DNA of 64,000 nucleotides from Bostrychus sinensis (Eukaryota; Chordata; Actinopteri; Gobiiformes; Eleotridae), in NCBI GenBank assembly GCA_020698575.1, contig CM036243.1, forward strand, positions 32,366,903 to 32,430,902. Reading direction: 5' to 3'. The position numbers and the translations under genes are program-made. Under the pieces are notes generated by a model. That model did no database searches, was not told the DNA's origin, and saw only the letters and a program-made list of their open reading frames with translations. This document shows positions 56,851 to 64,000 of this stretch, in pieces (position 1 is the first letter of the stretch; each line of letters begins with the position of its first letter).

Positions 56851-57486
56851 CTAGACTAAACCAGGACTAACCCAGGACTAAACCAGGACTAACCCAGGAC
56901 TGAATCAAGACTAAACCAGGTCTAAATCAGGACTAAACCAGGTCTAAATGAGAAAAAAATACTCTAAACTAGGACTTATTTAGGAAAAAGACAAGACTAA
57001 ACCAAGACTAAACCAGTTCTAAACAAGGACTAAACCAGGACTAATCCAGGTCTAAACCAGAAAAAAAAAACAAAAAAACTCTAAACCAGGACTTATTAAG
57101 GAAAAAGACAGGACTAAACCAAGACTAAACCAGGTCTAAATCAGGACTAAACCAGGTCTAAACCAGAAAAAAAATACTCTAAAGTAGGACTTATTTAGGA
57201 AAAAGACAAGACTAAACCAAGACTAAACCAGTTCTAAACAAGGACTAAACCAGGACTAATCCAGGTCTAAACCAGAAAAAAAACAAAAAAACTCTAAACC
57301 AGGACTTATTAAGGAAAAAGACAGGACTAAACCAAGACTAAACCAGGTAAACAAGGACTAAAACCAGGATTAAACCATGAAAAAATACTCTAAACCAGGA
57401 CTTAATTAGGAAAAAGACAAGACTAAATCACAGCTAAATTAGGTCTAAACAAGGTCTAAACCAGGACTAAACCAGGACTAAACTGG
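56851..57486 (+). repeat. CTAAACC minisatellite with 213-bp higher-order repeat
   Basis: An array of 'aggactaaacc' and 'aagactaaacc' units punctuated by A-rich spacers. The marker 'actctaaa' occurs at 56961, 57078, 57176, 57291 and 57387, alternating steps of about 116 and 97 bp. This defines a two-block higher-order unit of about 213 bp present roughly 2.5 times. Blocks share 'aggacttatt(t/a)aggaaaaagaca'. No hAT-like ends were recognised at its borders. Confidence 0.9.
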
Positions 57487-58580
57487 ACGTCAACATGACA
57501 GACCTCAGTATTAAATCCAAAGGCCCTGTTCATAGGTAGCACTTTATATCCATGCATTTTAACTTATGTTGTTGATTGTTTTTTGGCATTGTCTTATCAG
57601 TGTAATTGTCTTAAGTGTTATAGTTTACAGCCAAAGGAAATTTTCCTTTCAGGGACAGTAACATTTATTCAGTTCAATTCAATAGGTTGTTATCAATCAG
57701 AAATGTTACACTGTTGTCTATTAAATGTCAAAGGGCTAATCATTTTGCATTGCATTTTTTACCTTTTCTTTGTTTCAATGCCGGTGTTTTTGTTCTTGTG
57801 GTGCAAACACAATAAACAACTTGGTTTATGGCCATTGGAAAAAAAAAGAAAAAAAAAAAGAATTGTGTTTGATTTGATTAAGGCAGCTAGTTAGCCCAAA
57901 AATATGAATACCATGGCCGGAGCTTGAGTATAAGTGATTACAAAGTGAGAAAAGATTGTAAGACATTTTGGTAAAGATACTAATAAAAATATTTATTAGT
58001 TGATTTTTATAGTAACTAAGATAAAAAAAGGTCCATGTTCAAAATGATTCAGTAATAAAGAGCTTTAAAATAGCTTTAATTTTCTTCAGTTTTCTAAGTC
58101 TTTTTTGCACATTTCCACTGAAGTTTTGGAGCTTTCTTAATTTTGCATAGTCCTCAGTTCTCTCCACACATTCACAATGAGATGATTCAGGTCTGGACTC
58201 TTCAAGATCTTCCTGGCAGATCCTGTTCGATCTGATAATTAGATTAGTAAAACTGGAATAGTAAAGTATTGTGCAAAAGCAAACTGTATCTTCTTAAAAG
58301 CAGCAGTTTGCAGCCAAAGTTCATTTGAGATGAACATTTTCACTCGGCTGCACATGGCTAAGGCTGCACAGTTTCTTTTACCAAGTCAGGCCTAATTGAG
58401 ACATAACTCAGAAGTTCTTGGTCCTTTTGCTGCATCGTCTTTAAAAAGTATTTTGTGAAATATAAAAAGGAAAAAAAGCTGCAGCACACATCCAAAAACT
58501 TTTCTTCAGAAAGAGGTAAGCAAAGTTTGATCCAGATGAACCATTTTCTGTTTCAGTTTTCTTAATTTTCTCAGGTTTTA
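57487..58580. other. Mostly unrecognised AT-rich interval
   Basis: The 103-codon frame at 57583-57894 is rich in hydrophobic and lysine codons from AT-rich DNA and has no motif. Around 57950-58500 some phrases ('gtattgtgcaaaagc') hint at a decayed Tc1/mariner copy, but not enough to call. Confidence 0.35.
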
Positions 58581-59303
58581 AGGGCCAAGACCAAGTCAAG
58601 ACCAAGACCAGGACGAGACCAAACCCCGTAAACTAAGTCAGCCATTCCCAAAGTCAAGACTGTCATGGCCCCCTTAAATTTCCTAAAATCCCACACAGAC
58701 CCCCAGCTATAGAACTTCTCTCTATTCAAAAGACTATGACATGTTTTTCTCCATATATTTTAATAAAAAACATTACAAAAACACTGACTGTTGGCTAAAA
58801 TTTGTTTTAAAGTAATATTTTTTTATTTATTTAAAGTAATATTTATTTATTTTTTAAGTTATATTTAATATTTTCATTGACTTTTTATATTTTTGTATGA
58901 TTTATTTGTTGTTATGGACTAAAACCATGTGTCTGAATTGAAGAATGAATTGAAATTAAAATATCAAAAGCCTCTGGGGGCCTCCCTGCAGTACCTTCAC
59001 GGACCCCCAGGGGGCCCTGGACCCCACTTTGGGAACCAATGAACTAAGTGAACCATTTAAAAGCTCACTGGCTTAATTTCATTTATACAAACACCACAAC
59101 CAGTTAGAGACAGATCATTTCCCTTGGTCTTCTAAAGCTTTTGTACAGGGCTTGTCGAAAAAAAAAACCTCATGGACCGCCACATCCGAGACCGAGATAA
59201 GGCCAAGTAAATTAGGATTCGAGATCAAGACCAAATAAAGACGTATCCGAGACTGAGACTGCAAAAAAGTGCCACCAAGAACTGTGTCAGGCGCTACAAC
59301 ACC
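58581..59303 (+). mobile_element. AGTGTTGTAG-type element (copy 3), split by a hAT MITE
   Basis: The left part is 'gccaagaccaagtcaagacc' and 'agaccaggacgagacc'; the right part is 'ggaccgccacatccgagacc', ending 'gtcaggcgctacaacacc'. Copy 1 at 17334 has the same order of words. The left terminus is eroded. A hAT MITE (58639-59041) lies inside. Confidence 0.65.
58639..59041. mobile_element. hAT MITE, 403 bp, exact 8-bp target duplication
   Basis: Starts CAGCCATTCCCAAAGT; the right terminus read inward is CATTGGTTCCCAAAGTGGGG. It is flanked by the exact duplication AACTAAGT (58631-58638 and 59042-59049). The subterminal region is C/G-rich ('ggcccccttaaatttcc', 'ggacccccagggggccctgg') and the core AT-rich. 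No coding frame. Confidence 0.92.
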
Positions 59304-59582
59304 AATATTAATTTAACTTATACACCACAGACAAAGAGAACTATTTTCATCTCTTAAGTTAGCAGGAGGTAAAAGTCTGTCTTAATTAATTAGCTTTGCT
59401 TTAGCTTTTTGCATTTACATTATTTTAATTTCTTGGCAGTCATGTTAAAGCTAATTAGCACCTCTAGCTTTCTCAAACTGTGAAAATACGGAGTAAACAT
59501 ACTAGAAAGTACAATTAAATCCACTGCTGCGTGACTATAGAAGGCCATATGTGTGGGACAATAAGGAGGTGCCCCTTTAAAG
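59304..59582. other. Short unrecognised interval
   Basis: AT-rich unique sequence. The minus-strand frame 59420-59659 has no motif. Confidence 0.4.
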
Positions 59583-60054
59583 CCGTGTTTCCCAATTAGG
59601 GGTACGGGACTCCCAGTGGTACGCAAACACTTTGCAGGGGGTACTTGGAAATATTTCATAATTATGAATATTTAAAGCTCAAGACTTGTCTCATTGGCTG
59701 CTAAAACTACTAAGGAATTTGATTATATTTTGTTACATATGTTAGGTTTAATATTTTTAGCTCATTTCTTTTTTAAGGATTATGTAGTAGGCTATCATTT
59801 GTGAGTATTATTTATTCATTTAATCCGAACATAATATACTGTATATTAAAATTAAAAAATTAAAAGTAAATGTAATAGGAATTTATATTGTTATATTTTT
59901 ATTTTATAGGCAAATTAATATAGGCAAAAAGACGCAAGAATTCATAATTAATCATTTGTACCTACAGTAAATTAAAAATAGATAAATGCAGATGTTTTAT
60001 GTGACTACTTTTTGAAGAATAATCAACAGAGATGAGTGCTTTAAAGCATTGCTG
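59583..60054 (+). mobile_element. hAT-like element, right end eroded
   Basis: Left end 'cgtgtttcccaattaggggt', then 'acactttgcagggggtactt', the family of 4200-5004. The AT-rich interior is shared with that copy. The right end is shortened relative to it, so the exact border is uncertain. Confidence 0.5.
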
Positions 60055-60125
60055 CTTTAAAGCATTTTTGTTTTTTGTTTTTTCCAGAAAACTTGATAAA
60101 TCTTTAAGTGGAAGTTGCAACATAT

Positions 60126-60310
60126 TAAGTAAAGTAAAGTAAAGTAAAGTAAAGTAAAGTAAAGTAAAGTAAAGTAAAGTAAAGTAAAGTAAAGTAAAGT
60201 AAAGTAAAGTAAAGTAAAGTAAAGTAAAGTAAAGTTAAGTTAAGTTAAGTTAAGTTAAGTTAAGTTAAGTTAAGTTAAGTTAAGTTAAGTTAAGTTAAGT
60301 TAAGTTAAGT
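60126..60310. repeat. Pentanucleotide array (AAAGT)21 then (TAAGT)15
   Basis: One TAAGT unit (60126-60130), 21 perfect AAAGT units (60131-60235) and 15 perfect TAAGT units (60236-60310), 37 units in all. The variants are not mixed; the array switches once, at 60235/60236. It directly precedes an RTE fragment. Confidence 0.97.
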
Positions 60311-60317
60311 GCACACG

Positions 60318-60452
60318 TCTTGGATTTCTTTGTCCGTCTACTTGTCCTAACCTCAGCATCTTTGTGCACATATATTCTACTATCCCTCTTCTGGACATGT
60401 CCCACCCATCACAATCTGGCCTCTCTGACTTTATCTCCAAAACATCCAACAC
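60318..60452 (-). pseudogene. RTE-type LINE ORF2 C-terminal fragment, decayed
   Basis: The minus-strand translation across frames gives GDKVREARL, a stop, then WVGHVQKRDSR, the RTE signature also seen at 21172-21390. The frame is broken by a stop and shifts. Adjacent to the pentanucleotide array. Confidence 0.7.
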
Positions 60453-61386
60453 AGTGCTTTCCAAGCTTTTTTTCTCTTGTGTACCCCTTGGGCTTTTTGC
60501 CAAGCAGCACCCCATCACTCACAGACATTGACAACTGTGTGGTCTATAAAATCTCAGTGTTTTTTTAGTACAAAGACATTTTGGAATAATTTTCCTGCAT
60601 TTTGAAAATATATTTCAAGAGAAAAAATGAAATAATAATAATAATTTGTCTTTAAAATAAATGAAACAAAAATAAAACAATAAAAACTCCTATTAATGTA
60701 TATATTATATATTAAATTGAGAATTGTACATTAACTAATTGATCTTTGTACACAAAGTCATAAATATAACTGCTCGTGCACACATAAATGTTCTGTGTGG
60801 GGTCATGTGCATGAGTCTGCACAGGCATCTGTGTTCATGTACATATATATTATTGTTATTACTTTTACACTACATTTTTTTCAATTTTTTTATTATTATT
60901 ATTTATTATTATTTTGTGTCTGATTGGTTTCATGTCCACCTGTTGGTGTCTTTTTGATGTTTCTTATCAAAAATAAAAAATATTGAATAAAAAAAAACTC
61001 CTATTGTATATACTATATTTTATTTTTTCTATACTTCTAAACAAATAAAAATAAATAATATTTGAGCTAATAAATGTTCTATAAAAAAACAAACTATTTT
61101 AATATCATGTCTTACACATCTTTAAACCATAAAACATATGTGAGACATAATAATATTAAAATAGTCATCAGTTAATTAGACACTTAAAGCTTAACGACCT
61201 GATCCATTTTGCAATAAATTCCATAGATGCAATTTTTTCAGTCATCAGTACAGCCTATATGAAGCCATTTGTAAAAAAAAAAAAACTCCTATAACTCATC
61301 TGGGTCGTGTGATACAGAGGAGGAATTTCGCAAAGCCAATCACTGGCTTGGAAAAAAAAAAGTGTCTTACATACTACACATGAATC
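60453..61386. other. AT-rich interval, possible hAT-like end at 60453
   Basis: 'cagtgctttccaagcttttt' at 60453 looks like a hAT terminus and is followed by 'gtgtaccccttgggc'. No partner end is found. The remainder is AT-rich with (att)n near 60892-60913. No gene supported. Confidence 0.35.
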
Positions 61387-61860
61387 CAGGGCCGGCTCTA
61401 TGCTTTTGGTGGCCTTAAACAAGGGGCCCACCAAATGACACATACACATTTATAAACAGTAGATGATATAATTAAGGTAAGAAATGAACTAATCACAGAT
61501 CTCTTACTTTATTTGAACAAGGTCTATTGTAGCAAATTAACCAATAAATATATATTTTTGAAGAATAAACAGGAATAAATAAAAAAGAGCAAAATAATGA
61601 ATAAATCACACAAAAACAAAAATGCTTTTATCCTGCGCTCTTTTTTCCATCTTCCATCTCCAATTTTCTTTTTTTTATTTCACCCTTCACCACTGCTCCT
61701 AAATTTTCTTTTAGGGCCCATTTAAGTCTTTAATATTAATTCGGTTCAACATTAGAGGATGCAAATCAATATGAACTTCACAAATGCCACCAGTAATTAC
61801 AAAATGAAAAAGGTGAGCATCTAAAGTGAAGAAGCTTTCTGATCATGTGCCCCCCCCCCA
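61387..61860. mobile_element. Possible hAT-like element (left end)
   Basis: Starts 'cagggccggctctatgcttt' then 'ggtggccttaaacaaggggc', a terminus of a common fish hAT MITE. Near 61845-61880 'gccccccccccagtg' and 'gtggtcctaaacaag' may be the other side. No target duplication was found. Confidence 0.4.
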
Positions 61861-62137
61861 GTGTTTGTGGTCCTAAACAAGAGCATAGAGTGTTTATGCC
61901 TGCATAAATCAACATTTTAACATCTAAACTATGGCTAGTGAAAAACCTAAATGGCTTTTTCACGAGGATGGGTCAGAGAACTAATGCCAAAATGTAACTT
62001 CCCCTCATAATTCTAAGAAAAAAAGTGTATTTTTTTCAGGGAAACCTTTTGAATCCTGTCCCTAAGGCAGACTTCTGAAGATGCTTGCAATATTCCTCAA
62101 AGAGATGAAGCGAAGGGGAGTCATTTGAGTGGCGTGC
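61861..62137. other. Short unrecognised interval
   Basis: AT-rich; no motif. Confidence 0.4.
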
Positions 62138-62167
62138 TGTGTGTGTGTGTGTGTGTGCGTGTGTGCG
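62138..62167. repeat. (GT)n microsatellite
   Basis: About fifteen GT units with GC interruptions. Three of the minus-strand frames here are products of this run. Confidence 0.95.
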
Positions 62168-62194
62168 TGAGCGGGACAGGTGTCCTTGAATGGC

Positions 62195-62365
62195 TGGATG
62201 GACGGATAGAGGACAGAGTTTGTTTGAGCAGCCGAGAAACAGACGAGGTGACACAGAGGGGGGTGACTCGCGCCGGGGCCCAATAATACCGGAGGTGTTG
62301 GGTCTGACGTGTTTGTACGGGCGCCGGGCTGAAGATATGAAGCCTATAGATCATTTTTTAACACC
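62195..62365. other. Unique GC-rich block, candidate conserved element
   Basis: Clearly GC-richer than its neighbours, with several CpGs ('gactcgcgccggggcccaat', 'gtacgggcgccgggctga') and not repeated in the window. No convincing frame. Regulatory role is inferred. Confidence 0.25.
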
Positions 62366-62523
62366 ATACTGTAGCTGTTCTGGTGAAGTAAGTCAAAAGC
62401 TGATTGCATTGTATGTATCTTCAAAGGCTGAATTAGCGCTAGCCACCAAAAAACGTTTATTGGACTGAGAAACATTCACTCTCTCAAGTCACTGAATTCT
62501 TGGTTCATCCATCAAAGACCTCC

Positions 62524-63611
62524 TTAAAGGGACCATATTATGCATAATCAACCTTCCCTGAGCTTTTTACCATGTTATAATGTTGTTCCCTCATCAAAAA
62601 CAGACCTGGAGTTTTGTTTTGTTTTGGTTTTCACTCAATCCTGTGTTCTCTGGAGCTGCGTTTCTGAGGCCTCAAAGCGCTCGGTTTCACAAAGCCCCGC
62701 CCACTTCAGGAAACACTGACCAATCAATAAGCCCTCTACATCCAGGCTGCTCTTATTTATCCAGAAAAACAGAGTACAGCTTTGTTTCAATTTTGTAGTA
62801 AAATGGCATCAGACAAAAAGTTTAAGGAAGTAAGCCGCTTTTCTTCTGTTTCTGTTCAAAAGAGCACAACAGAACTGCACTCCGCTGCCCTCTGCTGGTC
62901 TCTTCACCTGTTTCGTTATAACACCAGTACAGTATATATTTAAAAAGTTTTCTTTTAGTTACAATTTTTTTTTAAAGGTTGTGAAATAAGGCAGTGGTGG
63001 AATGTAATGAAGTAAAAGTTACTTAGTTACTTTACTTAAGTAAAATTTACATGTATCTGTACTTTACTTGAGTAAGTTTTATAAAGGGTACTTTTACTTT
63101 TACTTCACTACATTTTAGAGCAAGTATCTGTACTTTTTACTCCACTACATTTGAGTTGTTTTGAAGTAAAAAGTATTTTGAGTTTTGGTTTAAAATCATA
63201 CATTTTTGCCATGGCATCATTGTAAACACACAGTACTTCAATATAAAGTATGCAGTAAAGTAGTACTTCATTAGAAACATCAGAATAATAAAGACAGAAG
63301 AGCTCAGCGGCAGATTCAGTCTCTTGCAGCAGTTTGTTCATTTCATCTGGAATCAGCAAAACTCATTCACGAGTTCTTAATATTGTTAATAACTTTGCTT
63401 TTTTTTTACTTACAAGTACATTTAAAAGCAAGCACATTTATACTTTTACTTAAGTAGAAATGTTCATGTGATACTTTTACTTTCACTTAAGTAAATGTTT
63501 GCTCCTTTACCTGTACTTTTACTTAAGTAAAGACACTGCGTACTTTCTCCACCACTGTCCAGAGGTGACAAAGATTGGTTTAAAAAGAAACAAACAAAAG
63601 AAGCCCCTTAA
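62524..63611 (-). mobile_element. TTAA-family element, copy h, with nested insertion
   Basis: TTAA at 62524-62527 and 63608-63611. Left end TTAAAGGGACCATATTATGC; right end read inward TTAAGGGGCTTC. Reverse-complement words of copies b and d occur in order: 'cactgaccaatcaataagcc', 'ctctacatccaggctgctct', 'tctgctggtctcttcac'. After the insert, 'gtgacaaagattggtttaaa' resumes the family sequence. Without the insert it is about 522 bp. Confidence 0.72.
62992..63557. mobile_element. CAGTGGTGGA-type TIR element, 566 bp
   Basis: Starts CAGTGGTGGAATGTAATGAA; the right end read inward is CAGTGGTGGAGAAAGTACGC. The body is made of 'actttactt(a/g)agta' words typical of a very common fish element. Fragments of similar sequence occur near 12150, 13260-13350 and 3600-3780. 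It lies inside copy h. An 8-bp duplication is not evident. Confidence 0.8.
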
Positions 63612-64000
63612 ATAGATTAACTTTATCAAATGTAATTAAACACTGGATCCGACCGCTTGTGGAAAAGGGGACAGCATTAGCTACAGTGCTGCATGATGGG
63701 TAAAGTTGGGGAAAAAGGCAGTCAAAGTGTGGTGTTGAGAAGACAAAGGAACAGATGAAAGCCACAGCGCAGCCACAGATGACGCGGAAGCCATGTGCCG
63801 CAGCTCCAGATGCCAGCTGTTTGGTAGTTTGTGACAGAAAGTGACTGAATGCAATCATCCCCATGCTGTTCACACTCATTACACGAGCTGATCTATGGAG
63901 ATTGATGGTAATAATGATGATGGTAATAATGGTAACGTGACAAATCTCTGCCATATTCTGTGTAATAAAGCGGTATGTTTTAGGAGAACGTACTACTGGC
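63612..64000. other. Unique stretch to window end, candidate conserved DNA
   Basis: Free of repeats seen elsewhere; includes 'agattaactttatcaaatgt', 'gtgctgcatgatgggtaaag' and 'cagctgtttggtagtttgtg'. The 124-codon minus-strand frame (63580-63954) ends inside copy h and has no domain. It continues past the window. Confidence 0.3.

Noticed and set aside
56486..56854. 122-codon frame with EDLEQLALEQWVPQET
   Set aside because: Only a faint resemblance to Tc1-type transposase C termini; no catalytic motif or terminal repeat.
59575..60062. CTTTAAAG on both sides of the hAT-like element at 59583
   Set aside because: Looked like an 8-bp duplication, but the word occurs twice on the right within a local duplication, and the right end is shortened compared with the copy at 4200-5004, so the match is probably chance.
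62036..62354. Three overlapping minus-strand frames with Thr-His repeats
   Set aside because: Translations of the GT microsatellite.
1..64000. CRISPR arrays, operons, bacterial or phage genes, retroviral genes
   Set aside because: Composition, LINE/SINE/hAT/Tc1 content and absence of long frames rule out a prokaryotic window. The tandem arrays have no unique spacers, and no retroviral protein motif or LTR pair was seen.

Overview
The window looks like AT-rich, non-coding DNA from a ray-finned (teleost) fish. It has long A/T runs, CA and GT microsatellites, and a dense mix of typical fish transposon remnants: LINE 3' ends (L2-like, a second L2/CR1/Rex-like group, RTE-like), tRNA-derived SINEs, Tc1/mariner fragments, hAT-type non-autonomous elements and TTAA-flanked (piggyBac-like) elements. 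No complete host protein-coding gene, rRNA, functional tRNA or CRISPR array can be supported. Nearly all open frames over 60 codons are chance frames or lie inside repeats. Family names rest on remembered consensus features and on copies compared within the window; no database was searched.

Layout. 1-5 kb: a LINE 3' end, then a TTAA element (1199-2724) holding a SINE-like repeat that is itself split by a LINE, then a decayed hAT element with a TTAA MITE inside it. 5-21 kb: scattered SINE, RTE-tail and MITE copies, including a hAT MITE with an exact 8-bp target duplication (18807-19241). 21.8-22.9 kb: a hAT-like element filled with a CTAAACCAGGA-type minisatellite. 24-31 kb: more TTAA and MITE copies between unique stretches. 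31-35.5 kb: a CpG-dense patch, two Tc1 3' ends, a unique stretch rich in homeodomain-type words, and a 716-bp TIR element. 37.1-38.8 kb: the largest CTAAACC array, with higher-order structure. 39-45 kb: a Tc1 deletion derivative, three TTAA elements and a well-preserved L2 ORF2 end. 48-55 kb: three hAT MITEs, a Tc1 helix-turn-helix fragment, two SINEs and a LINE fragment folded into a long inverted repeat. 55.1-55.8 kb: the best candidate for host gene parts, a CCAAT-rich promoter-like stretch and one possible short minus-strand exon. 56.8-64 kb: a third CTAAACC array, a nested hAT insertion, an (AAAGT/TAAGT)n array, an RTE fragment, a nested TTAA element and unique sequence to the window end.

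Nothing here works together as an operon or pathway. The two main stories are the transposon ecology (nested insertions, families sharing ends, transposon-borne minisatellites) and several unique stretches that could be conserved regulatory DNA of a distant developmental gene. That second reading is inference and needs a cross-species alignment. I did not find a convincing new biological system. The most unusual structures are the hAT-like elements carrying expanded CTAAACC arrays, the fold-back LINE, and the promoter/exon candidate near 55.5 kb.
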